Below, piece after piece: positions 22,556 through 32,603 of a DNA stretch of 64,000 nt (positions are counted from its first letter, which is position 1; each line of letters begins with the position of its first letter). The DNA is taken from positions 1-64,000 of the forward strand of contig JAUZTG010000017.1 in assembly GCA_030734395.1 (NCBI GenBank). Direction: 5' to 3'. This DNA is from Sarocladium kiliense (lineage: Eukaryota > Ascomycota > Sordariomycetes > Hypocreales > Sarocladiaceae). The translations under genes were made by a program, and so were the position numbers. A model generated the notes under the pieces. The model was given only the letters and a program-made list of their open reading frames with translations, had not been told where the DNA came from and ran no database searches.

Positions 22556-23043
22556 CGGAAGTGGTGAACACGGATATGGCAACAGAAGGAAACAGTCTGT
22601 ACGGGTACGAGTGTACTCAATCTGACATCTAATCAAGCTGGCTTGATCAGAAGTTTCGGGAACTGACGGGTAAGGATTCGTAATTAGGTGGAAACACTGC
22701 GCCAAGTTGCGCGTCCTATGAGGACCGACACGTGCCGGTTCTTTGTGAACAGTTCCTTTGTTAACGTGGTAGCAAGTGCCACTTTCTTAACTCAATAAAC
22801 CCCCAGATTGCTGGAAATATTTGTTGTTTTCATGAAGGAATAATGTAATGAATGACGTCCCCCAGACTTAGCACGTGAATATTTCTTTCGTTTCCGTTTC
22901 TCCCAGGTCTTGCGAACTGCAGAAGGCCGAATACGCGCTCATGCGTTGTCTCGGAGTGTTAATGATCATACGTCAGCGCGCTATGGTGACATCATGCAAG
23001 CCGTGACTTACGAAATATACAATTGTTTGTTCCTATGGGTATC
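22556..23043. other. Intergenic, no gene seen
   Basis: Convergent 3' flanks of the repeat-protein gene and the 2EXR gene. Nothing supported. Confidence 0.45.
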
Positions 23044-24102
23044 TCAGGCGTCAGACTCCTGGTCTGATAGCAATAAGAGCTGATCGAACGTCTTCATGTG
23101 GCTTTCGCCTTTGAAGACGACCATAGGCCGAAGATCGAGTCGATCTACAGGATTCGACATTCCTACGTGAGAGCCTTCCATTTGCCGCACGAGATACTGA
23201 AGCAGTGAGGTAGACGATGGACAGGCATGACTTGACCATGTCTCCTTGTCAGGGAAGCAAAACCTCGAAATACCCCCTAGTGCCCAGTGCCGCACGCCTC
23301 TGAGGGAGAGCCACGAAGGTAGAGGCTTGCCCCATTCAATTTCATAAAATTGAGTTGCAGGTGCAGCGCACCAGGTCAGCTGACTTAGTGGCCAGTTGCA
23401 AGAACAGGTTAAGAGGTATACTGTTGTCACGTTGGTGAAGTGAGGCGCAAGCCAACAGAGCTGCCTCGCAGAGACCGCGACATTCTTAGCGACTCCGGTG
23501 ATATCCACGCGTGGCCCTTCTTCCCATTCGGCAAATGGATCCGAGTTGATGACAATGATGTCCCGAAAGGCATGGAAGCGCAGGTCCCACTGAACAAGCT
23601 CGCCTGTATCCTCATCAGGGATGAGGAGGTGAAAAACATCCGGTGCGACGCTGAGTACTCGGTCGCGTGTGGCCTTATGCACGGCGGATAAGTGACGAAG
23701 AGCGCGTGTCTGGCGAGTCAAAGGGAACGGAGTGCGATGCCGCCGATCCTCCGTGATGCAGAGGCGGTGCCGTCCGTAGAAAGGCAAAAATTTGAACCGA
23801 AAGGACAGGTTGAATACACGAGGGCAGCCGCTGAGATCAGGACAGTACAGCTCCCAGATCTGGTTGCGGATCTCGGCTGGGAGTTTTGAGAAGCAGGGAA
23901 ATGATGGGCCAGCGTCGCCGATGGGCTCTGTGGTGTCCTTGTTGGCATCTACGCCGTATGATGAGGGCTGGGCTGGCCGTGGCGCGCGACGGGTACCGAT
24001 GATTTTCATTGCGGTAGAGAATTGGTGCGGGAGCAAGTGCTCACGCACATGGGGAGGTTTATCTACATCGTGGATATTTATAGTTAATGCAGAAGGCCAC
24101 AT
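23044..24102 (-). CDS. 2EXR domain protein
   Basis: Intronless, 352 residues from ATG 24102. A second in-frame ATG at 24009 (MKIIGTRR) gives 321 residues. Residues from about 69 contain the 2EXR signature FPCFSKLPAEIRNQIWELYCP, followed by the usual PLTRQTRALRHLSAVHKATRDRVL helix and a C-terminal part rich in Trp and aromatic residues. 2EXR proteins are greatly expanded in filamentous ascomycetes. They have no assigned biochemical role, and an F-box-like adaptor function has been suggested from the fold context only. No signal peptide. Confidence 0.88.
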   Translation of the reverse strand: MWPSALTINIHDVDKPPHVREHLLPHQFSTAMKIIGTRRAPRPAQPSSYGVDANKDTTEPIGDAGPSFPCFSKLPAEIRNQIWELYCPDLSGCPRVFNLSFRFKFLPFYGRHRLCITEDRRHRTPFPLTRQTRALRHLSAVHKATRDRVLSVAPDVFHLLIPDEDTGELVQWDLRFHAFRDIIVINSDPFAEWEEGPRVDITGVAKNVAVSARQLCWLAPHFTNVTTVYLLTCSCNWPLSQLTWCAAPATQFYEIEWGKPLPSWLSLRGVRHWALGGISRFCFPDKETWSSHACPSSTSLLQYLVRQMEGSHVGMSNPVDRLDLRPMVVFKGESHMKTFDQLLLLSDQESDA

Positions 24103-24298
24103 TTTTTCCCGGCTTCCCGTATTCTCGACCAGTCATCGGCGTACATAGCATTTTGGGGATTTCCCACTGCAGCATGCCTGATTCTGCGACAACCTCACTA
24201 AATCAGGCAAGCAGATCATGTACAATCTATCTTCTGGTTGCCCTTTTCTGTACTCCCATCCTCTTGTGTCAAGATAAGTCGGCACACGTGCTTGCAAG

Positions 24299-26366
24299 TC
24301 ATGCGCCTTCTGCGTTGGTGACATCATCTTCGTCGTCTACTGCTAGCAGACCTCTTCTTGGCTCTGCCGGCCCTTTGCCTTTCGAATCTACAGGGTCTTC
24401 TAGCCCGTACCATGCCACGAAAGCCATGCCGACAATTCCTGTAAGACAACTGAACACGAAAGCTACAATCCCGCGAGGTGTGAAGCTAATGGCGGTTAGC
24501 AGGTTGATGATGACTGAGAGCAAGGCGCCGCGCTGTTACTCACCCTTCCGGTAGGGGTTGCGGTGGAGTATTCTGGCCAGAGAGATCCAACAGGTTGGTA
24601 TTCCTCCCCGCCGCATTCCCTACAGTTGGGACGCCACCTGCAATGCACACGTCAAGGTGGTCCTGTGGCAATTCCAGGGTCTTCTGGAGCTCTAGCGGTG
24701 CCTCGATAAAGGTCGCGACCAAGCCGGAGGTCAGGTGCCACTCGAGATGACAATGGAATAGCCAGACTCCTAAAAGTTCTGGTTAGCAATGATCGAGGAA
24801 GTCTATCGGAAATCCGACATGGCATACCAGGGTTATCGGCCTTGAATCGCATCACAATGTTGCCGTTCGGCCATACCAGAAGTGTATCGCGCCGCATTGG
24901 GGTCTCAGGGAAGTCGTCTTCTGTAATCCCAGAGTCCTCAAAGGATCCAGCGTCTTCGGCAGAGCGGTAGATGGCTTGGAAGTTGTGTCCGTGGATGTGA
25001 AAAGGATGCCGACCATCGTCCTGGTTGTTGAGTACGATTTGGACAATCTCGTCCTTCTGGAGGACAAAGGGATGAGTGAACTCGCCGTATACCTGGGAGT
25101 TGATTGCTAGCTCGCCGGTTGTCAAGGCAGTGTATAGGGTCGGGACCTTGGGAGCTGCATAGGTAATGTTATTGAAGAATGCGTAGTTGGCGCCGTCGCC
25201 GAGGTTATCCATGATGACGTCCAGGGTTACGACGCGGTCCGGCTCAGGGAGCCGTTCGAGTTCGTCGTGGGGAACAAGGTCCATATCGTCCAGCGGATTG
25301 AACTCGTCGACAGTCTTAGCATCGTGATGCGGTTTCTTCTCATCGTACTCCAGCCATCCTGTAGCGTTCCACTGCAAGTCGTCTGGCAGTACGTCGAACA
25401 ATGTCTAGTACTATGAGATCAGCACAGGGTTGGAATGAGACCACCGTAGATCTCGTCTTACCGTGTCCATGCTGCCAACGAAGGCGAAGTTGCTATCAGC
25501 GCTGTCCTTAGTCTTCAGGAGGAAGCTCGTCCGCTGGCCAACAGAGAGATAGATCATATCTGTAACCTTTGCCTTTGTGTATACACCATCCACTTCGAGG
25601 ATAGTCATATCATGTCCTTCAAACCAGAAATACTGTCCAGCAAAGGCACCAATATTGACCATGCGTACCAAGTACGTTCTACCTGGCTGCACAGGTATCG
25701 AGAGATCTTGCGTCTCATTGATCAGAGCAGCGTTCGGCACTGGCTCTGCGCCTGTCGGGTTCTTCTTCGATATGAACTCAGGAATCAAGACTGCCATCTG
25801 ATCATGGTACCAGTCGGATAGCGAGATCACAAGTTCTTCATCATATTGGCCTTCCCATGGTGCGTCGCGGTCATGGATGATGAGGGGGCCCCGTAGACCA
25901 TCGGGGTATTGACTGTGCGCATGAGAATGGTACCAGTATGTGCCTGGTTGATCAATCTATTCCACCGCCGTCAATGAACGAACTTTTCAGATCAAGACTC
26001 GTCGGCATGCTTTACCTTGAACCTATACGTAAAAGATTGACCCGGTGGAATACCGCATTGGGACACTTGTGATGGGCCATCCATGTGTGTTGAGCCGTTC
26101 ATGTACAGGCCATGAAAGTGCAGTGACGTTGATTGGTTCCCCAGCTGATTATGAACATTGACAACGATGTCATCGCCAACGTCGGCTTCTATCCGTGGGA
26201 TTGGCCACTGTCCGTTGATGCCAATCGTAGGCCGGTTGCAGGCACCATCGGGGTTCGCAGTCACCCAGGTAATGTTGAAGTCGTACTTGACAGTAGTAGC
26301 CAGCGCCCTAGGCAGAAGTAGACATGCGATGGCCCAACTGAGTGCCATGGCCCCAGACCGAGGCAT
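24299..26366 (-). CDS. FET3: Multicopper ferroxidase (Fet3-type)
   Basis: Exons 26016-26366, 25462-25956, 24828-25404, 24544-24769 and 24299-24485, 611 residues. The introns are 57-59 bp and all joins are in frame. The start is ATG 26366, followed by a signal peptide of about 24 residues. All four copper motifs are present: LHFHG (H83, H85), WYHSHAH (H127, H129), HPFHIHGH and HCHLEWH. The C-terminus has one membrane helix (GIVAFVFSCLTGIVGMAFVAW) and a short cytosolic tail, as in plasma-membrane Fet3. The enzyme oxidises Fe(II) to Fe(III) for uptake by the Ftr1 permease, which is encoded divergently next door. The segment equivalent to yeast SEWYHD reads SDWYHD here, so Asp replaces the Glu proposed in iron handling. 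Confidence 0.95.
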
Positions 26367-26989
26367 GGTGAAGATGGAAGAGCGCACAGTCGCGTGATCC
26401 CAAGTTCGAAGTCCCTCAGTAAATCCTTCTGGTCGCCCCTCTACTTGTTGCCAGGAGGGAACAACGACTCGTCAGCATAGACAAAGAAGTAGATCCGACG
26501 TGATCCGAAATTCTTGTGCACTTGAGAAGTCGGGAGTTTGGTGGTCTGCATCGGCGAAGGTCCGGCCGGAGCGAGCTCAAGGGGATGGAGACGGAGTGGA
26601 TCGCGTCTTATCAATCTCATCTAATCAGATCCCTGTATGAGCCTTTGAGCGTGGATCGTCAAAAACCCCTCAAATGTCAAGTGTCACGGGACCTTGCTTG
26701 GAATTCCGAGACCCCGCTTAGTGATCATTCAAGGTTTTGAGTGTTGGGGTTGGTTTCCCGTTCTTGCTGCTGATCATAAGACGTCGATGTTGTCGCTGTT
26801 CCCATCACCGCTCACGCCCAATAGTTGAAGTCCGTAATAACCCCACGAAGAGATTTGATCGCGTGGGGCACTTCCAATTCTCTCCTGGTAACCACAGTAT
26901 CCGACCTGCTCCGAAATCAGAAGTCCTCACTCTCTTTCTCCCCCGGTCGCAACGTTTCTACTTTCACCGTCACGACCGGGTAGCCCAGG
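26367..26989. promoter_or_regulatory. Shared divergent FET3/FTR1 promoter with GATA-like sites
   Basis: A 623-bp spacer separates the two start codons. At 26608-26612 there is TTATC, the reverse of GATAA. At 26622-26630 there is TAATCAGAT, one base away from the reverse of the ATCWGATAA site bound by fungal GATA iron repressors of the SreA/Fep1 type. Co-repression of both genes in iron-replete cells is expected from known fungi, but the sites here are only near matches. Confidence 0.4.
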
Positions 26990-28253
26990 ATGGAGCTCGA
27001 GATCTTCTCTGTTCCAGTCTTCCTCGTCGTCTTCCGCGAGACCCTGGAAACCTCAATCATTGTTTCCGTCCTTTTGGCCTTTCTGAAACAGACTTTGGAC
27101 GGGCCCGCCTACGATCCGAAGCTTTACAACACTCTTCGCAAGCAGGTATGACATCCCAGAGGAGAGTTCTCTTCTCGGTCCGCAATTGACAGAATATAGG
27201 TGTGGCTTGGTACTGCCCTTGGCTTCTTGATATGCGCAGTTATTGCAGGCGCCATCATTGGTGTCTTCTACGCTTTAGGTCATGATGCGTGGCAGGACAA
27301 AGAATACTACTGGGAGGCTGCCTTTTCTCTCATTGCCGCCGTCATCATTGGCGTGATGGGCGCAGCGTTGCTACGCACCAGTCGCCTCCAAGACAAGTGG
27401 CGCTTCAAGCTCACTCAAGCGCTCGAGGGCTCTAACTCGTCCCGGACGCGCCGTGGATGGCTCAAGAACGTCCTGGAGCGATACTCCATGTTCATCCTGC
27501 CGTTTGTAACGGTCCTGCGTGAAGGCATCGAGGCAACAGTCTTCGTCGCCGGAGTCAGCTTCTCAGCGCCTCCGACAGCGATCCCGCTACCGACGGTCCT
27601 TGGCATCTTCATGGGCGGTATTGTGGGCTACGGCATTTACAAGTGCGTACCTACTATGACTAGGCTTGCAGTTCACTAACATTGACTTTAGGGGAGGCTC
27701 AGCAGCACATATACAGGTGTTCCTCGTCGCTTCAACATGTTTCCTGTACCTGGTTGGTGCGGGACTGTTCTCTCGAGCTGTGTGGTATTTCGAGCAGCAG
27801 CAGTGGAACGACGCTGTAGGTGGCGATGCTGCTGAGGTAGGCAACGGCCCAGGTTCCTACGACATCGACCGAAGCGTGTGGCACCTCAATGTAAGTTCAA
27901 CGCAATCTCGCAGACTTAGCATTGAGCGCAGCTGACGTATCCTGCAGTGCTGCAGTCCTGTGTTCAACGGTGGTGGCGGCTGGGGTGTTCTCCAAGCGCT
28001 CTTCGGCTGGACCAACTCTGCTACCTATGGCTCAATAATTTCCTACCATCTGTACTGGTTTGCCGTCATCATCAGCCTGTTTCTGCTCAGGTTCAAGGAG
28101 AAACATGGTCGGTATCCTTTCCTCAAAGCGAAGGCTGCCGACAAGGAGCCATTCGAGTCCTACGCCAGCGTGTCTCAGGAGGGTCGGGAGTCTCATGAGT
28201 CACGGTCTGATCCGGAGGAAAGGCCTTTGCTGAAGACCTCTCACGACAATTAG
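26990..28253 (+). CDS. FTR1: High-affinity iron permease (Ftr1-type)
   Basis: Exons 26990-27145, 27200-27642, 27692-27890 and 27948-28253, 367 residues, introns 49-57 bp, all in frame. The start ATG 26990 leads into MELEIFSVPVFLVVFRETLE. Both iron-binding REXXE motifs are intact: RETLE at residues 16-20 and REGIE at 159-163. Seven membrane helices are visible. A Cys-containing loop (CCSPVFNGGGGWGVLQALFGW) precedes the last helix, and an acidic Ser-rich cytosolic tail follows. The permease takes Fe(III) directly from the Fet3 ferroxidase in a plasma-membrane complex. Head-to-head pairing with FET3 is common in fungi and implies co-regulation. Confidence 0.96.
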
Positions 28254-28736
28254 GCGTTCTCATGTCGTCTCGTCTTCACGAATAATGAACTGGGCTAAAT
28301 GGGGTTGTGGATGGAATTCGCTTGCTCCCAACGCCTATGCAGATACCACGACTTAGGACTATGAATGATGTAGCCGTATACCACAGAATCGCTCACAATA
28401 TACCTTCAAATGATCGTGATCGCTACAATTGGCTTTCTCAAGTTCTCAGCCAGAAAAAGCCTGGTCATCGCAATGCGCAAACCATGTAAGGAGGACATCC
28501 ATCGGCTCGGACCAAAAGGTCCTACAGTGTCCACCACCGACGCTTGCTTTCCGGACGAGATCGACTTCTCACAGAAACAATGTGACTAGAATGCATGAGA
28601 TCGAAGTACCTCATTCAATGACGTAGGGATTGCACCATCCTGCTGCCCGGAGTATCTCACCTCACCTGTGCACCTTGAACCTTCATTATGAACATCTAAG
28701 TGTTGGATGTCCAGCTCAGCCTTCGATCAACCTACA
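28254..28736. other. Intergenic, no gene seen
   Basis: 3' flank of FTR1 and promoter of the OBAP-like gene. Short frames only. Confidence 0.45.
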
Positions 28737-29585
28737 ATGACTTGCAATAAGCCTTCTAACGACGTCCCTGGACAGCCTCTGTCCACAGAGAACAAGATTC
28801 TGACCACCGGCGCATCGGCGGTTCAAGTCCGTTCCGACCCCATGATATAACTTCTCATGAACAAGCAAGGCTGACGTGAATGTCCAGAACTTCGCGCCAT
28901 TGAAGAACGTATGCGCGCATCTAAATGCATTCCACGTCTACGCCGATGACCGCAGTCGAAAGGTCGAGACGAATCATTATTGCGCCCATCTGAGTGAGTC
29001 TGCGACATTGGCGATCACCCATTCATAACGTCACCTCACTGACAGGACATCAGATGACGAGGTCCGACAATGCCTCCTCTACGATTCACCTAACCAAGAT
29101 GCTCGTCTCATCGGCATCGAATACATGATCACACCCTCTCTGTACAAGACCCTCGACCCGTCTGAGCGTCGCCTCTGGCACTCCCACGTTTATGAGGTCA
29201 AGTCCGGGATGCTCATCATGCCAAACCCCCAACCTGCCATGCCGTCTGCAGCATGGGAAGCCGCTGAGAACCGAGAGATGGAACAGGTCGTCCAGCTTTA
29301 CGGCAAGGTCTTCCATTTGTGGCAGACGGATCGTGGAGACAAGCTTCCGTTGGGGGAACCGAAGCTGATGACGAGTTATACTGAGGATGGGCAGATGAAG
29401 GATTGGGATGAGGCGGTGGGGGATCGGGACAGGAGGTTTGGAGAGGATTGGAGGCGGAAGAAGGAGATCAGGGAGGGGATTGAGGGGATGGAAGTGCATC
29501 CTGGTAAGTGTCTCGGATGTGGACGATGGGAACAATGTGCTAATAGGTCACAGATGCGGATCAAGCGTGGAAGAAGTCGGATTGA
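28737..29585 (+). CDS. Oil body-associated protein-like (DUF1264)
   Basis: Exons 28737-28826, 28888-28993, 29054-29503 and 29554-29585, 225 residues. The introns of 50-61 bp join in frame, and the last exon has only 32 bases. Family hallmarks are clear: GASAVQNFAPLKNVCAHLNA then FHVYADD, HYCAHLNDEVRQCLLYDS, ARLIGIEYMITPSLYKTL and RRLWHSHVYEVKSGML. The C-terminus ends VHPDADQAWKKSD. OBAPs associate with lipid droplets in plants. Fungal members are conserved but functionally unstudied, so a lipid-droplet role here is inference. No signal peptide or membrane helix is present. The region around 28820 looks like a tRNA T-loop but is coding sequence. Confidence 0.9.
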
Positions 29586-29903
29586 CTACCTGTTCTGTAG
29601 CGCTTTCGAGAACTGTCACCATTGTATGACCCAGCCCATTGGGTCGTGTGAATACAGTATCAAGATTGTGAGCTTTAGCGACACAGGCATTCCCACTCGC
29701 ATGACATAATTGCCACACCTGCTCCTGTGGTGCTGATACCATGCGTGCTGTTTGCATCAAGGCATCATGTGTGCAGTAGGAGCTCCCCGGTAGGCTGGGA
29801 GGTACATCTCCGGCGATACCATGGTCCTGCAGGCGATTTAAGGCCGTATCTCGTAGAGCCAATCTCTAGGTCATCTCTGAACGGCCGCACATGTCCTGTC
29901 TCC

Positions 29904-30787
29904 TCATGTCTTCTGAGGCCTCGGAGGCTCCACCCTCGCTTGCGGCAACACAGCCCTCGTATCGTGCACCTTCCTATCAATCACCTGGAACTCGAATACA
30001 CCCTCCAGCTCACTCAGTACAGCAAGAAGCGCCTCCTGTCCCCGACGTACTTCATCAGGCCGAGTATCCTGCAGGACGTGGGTCTTCACCTGTAGCACCC
30101 ATCGTCGTTGTGAGTCCATTGGTGTCAAGTCTTCCCATGCGGGAAGAGTTGACAGGGGGGTTGTCTGTTGTTTTTTGTTGGCAAGAGGTTGGTATGCTGT
30201 GATGGGTTGGGTGAGGTAGTGGCGTGTGAGGGTGAACTCGAGCTCGTCGCGGAAGAAACGTAGCATTTCTTCTACGGTCTCCGTCTTGAACCTTGAAGGC
30301 ATCAGCATCCGCTTGCGCTTACTCGAGAGCACCGTGATACTCACTGATAGTTATTGTCTCTCAATATTGATGGCAGCTTCTTCTGCTCCCAGATCTCAAC
30401 TTTCTTCCTCTGCACCACGATCGGCCTAGCATGTGGCGCATCAGGGAAGTCTGTCCATCGCAGCACACCCGCGGTAGCATCCAAATCCGAAGCCTGTGCT
30501 TGCGGTCCCATATCTCGGTCTTTGACAACTTCATAGCGCGCCTGGAGAACAAAGGATTGTCGACTAAGACTTTGATGCAGGTCCTTCCAGAGGAGACCAA
30601 CATCTTTTCGTAAGGGTCGCTCAATGGATGACTGATTGGAAATACCGCTTGGTCGGCCGACGCCTTGAAAGTAGAGAACACGACTGAGTGATTCCCAAGC
30701 GGGCATGCCGCAGAGACCGCTGAGGATGGAGCGCGCCGCTGCGAGGTCGGCGTCCTCGACGAAGGCTGTGAGAAAGAGCTCGTACAT
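29904..30787 (-). CDS. MED18: Mediator complex subunit 18
   Basis: Exons 30345-30787 and 29904-30291, 276 residues. One 53-bp intron (GTGAGT..TCAAG) joins NNYQ to FKTETVEEML in frame. The start MYELFLTAFVEDADLAAARS resembles the first strand and helix of fungal Med18. Towards the C-terminus LVLQV-type sequence WVLQVKTHVLQDTRPDEVR and LEGVFEFQVIDRKVHDTR are strong Med18 signatures. Med18 sits in the Mediator head module with Med20 and helps RNA polymerase II initiation and termination. The start codon is 320 bp from that of the divergent PNKP gene. The N-terminal choice is supported by the absence of recognisable family sequence upstream of ATG 30787. Confidence 0.88.
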
Positions 30788-31107
30788 GATGGGCGGGAAT
30801 GAGGAGAAGAAGAAGAATGCGACGATGGCGTGGGACACGGTGTAGGTGCCTTGAAAATGGCCTTCTCTTAGTGTTCTTGCGATGGCTATCGCATTGTTCT
30901 GAATTCGTCGGTATGCCTTTGAGAAACGAAGTGAGTTGCGAGGTTGTTGCTGAGAGTCTTCCCGTTAAAGTGCCCCACGTGATCGCGCGTCGCCCAGAAC
31001 TGGCAGGCGACGCGGTCGGAGCTTCACGATCACGACACCGCACCAGCCCCGACGAAACCCAGATGCTCTGCACGAGAGTCGCCGTGCGACGAGCTTGCAT
31101 CTGTACA
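30788..31107. promoter_or_regulatory. Compact divergent promoter between MED18 and PNKP
   Basis: The 320-bp spacer between two oppositely oriented start codons must carry both core promoters. It is moderately GC-rich. A CCACGTGA stretch near 30972 contains a CACGTG E-box core. I see no clear TATA box. Confidence 0.4.
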
Positions 31108-32603
31108 ATGACCTCATCAACATCAACTGCGAAGCGGAAAGCCGACGACCGACCAATCTCGCCGCCTCCAGTCAAACGAAAGCTTCACAGTGGCACGACC
31201 AGTGGGTTCGCTCTTTGTCTACGGCTTCTGGCACGCGACTGACCATATCCAGGCAGCGTCGTCAACAATTTCTTCAAGCCGACTTCACAAAAACCGAAAG
31301 ATAGGACAACATGGTCACAAAGAGGGCCGACAGAGGACAGTCCAGCGACATTGCTTGTTGGTCGATACCAGCCAGAGGGCACTACCACCGAGACTCCTGG
31401 CAGCCGGCGCAAAATTGCGGCATTCGACCTCGACTCGACACTCATAACCACTGCATCTGGTAAAACGCACGGAAACGAAGCGACAGACTGGAAATGGTGG
31501 CATCATAGCGTTCCCGGCCGTGTCCGTGAGCTCTATAAGGATGGGTACCGGGTCGCCATAATATCGAACCAAGCTGGTCTTACGATTCATTTCGATGCGA
31601 ATTATAAAGGCCCCCAAGCTGCAAAGACGAAAGCCTCAACGCGTGTGGCGGCTTTCAAGCAAAAGGTCAACGCTATTCTCTCACATCTCGACATCCCTAC
31701 GACGGTATATGCTGCGACCGCACACGATATTTACCGGAAACCACGAACGGGCATGTGGACGGAGCTGTGCGATGACTACGACATCAATCCTGATACGGTG
31801 GATCTCGCCAATAGCTTCTTTGTGGGTGATGCAGGTGGGCGAACAGCCGTTGTGAAGACCGGGGAGGGAACAACGGCCTCGGCGAAAGACTTTAGCTGCT
31901 CTGACCGGAACTTCGCACATAATGTTGGGGGCATTACATTCCAGACACCAGAAGAGTTCTTCCTTGGCGAGAAGCCAAGAGACTTCACTCGTGAATTCGA
32001 CCTTGCGAATCATCCGCGCAGCGAGGATGCAGCGATAGCATTTGAGAAGCCGAAAGATACCCAGGAGATAGTGGTGATGTGCGCAGCGCCGGGTGGTGGA
32101 AAGTCGACATTCTTCTGGAGATATCTCAAACCATTGGGGTATGAGCGTATCAACCAGGATATCCTCAAATCGCGCGACAAGTGCGTCAAGGTGGCAGATG
32201 AGCAACTGTCAGCAGGCAAATCTGTTGCCATAGGTATACTCACCCCTCCGAGATCTCCTCTGTCATCACACACTGACGATGATTGCGATAAGACAACACC
32301 AACGCTGACGTCGATACGCGTGCTGTTTGGATCAACCTCGCAAAGAAGCACAAGCTCCCAGCTCGATGTGTTTGGCTCAAGACCCCTTTGGCTGTATGCG
32401 AGCACAACAGCGCAGCGCGAGCTCTCAACCCCTCAATCAACCCGGAGAAACGCGAGATCTTGCCAGGGATGGCATTCCGGACCTTCAAGGCAAAGTTCAA
32501 GGAGCCCACAGTGAAGGAGGGGTTCCAAGAAGTGGTGCCAATAGAGTTTCGATTCCGGGGCACGGAGGAGGAGTACGGGGTCTGGGGGAAGTATTGGGTC
32601 TGA
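31108..32603 (+). CDS. PNKP: Polynucleotide kinase 3'-phosphatase
   Basis: Exons 31108-31201, 31253-32233 and 32293-32603, 461 residues, introns 51 and 59 bp, in frame. The basic N-terminus contains VVNNFFKPTSQKPKDR, which resembles a degenerate PCNA-interacting (PIP-like) motif. The HAD phosphatase domain has DLDSTLI with D90 and D92, then IISNQAG and the KPRTGMW/FVGDAGGR motifs. The kinase domain has the P-loop APGGGKST at about residues 310-317, followed by INQDILKSRDKC. The enzyme restores 3'-OH and 5'-phosphate ends for DNA single-strand break repair in the nucleus. All motifs are intact. It is shared by fungi such as fission yeast Pnk1, whereas budding yeast lacks the kinase half. Confidence 0.94.

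Noticed and set aside
28800..28850. GGCGGTTCAAGTCCG resembles a tRNA T-arm
   Set aside because: It is coding sequence and the splice donor of the OBAP-like gene (GTTCAA then GTCCGT); no acceptor stem pairs with it.
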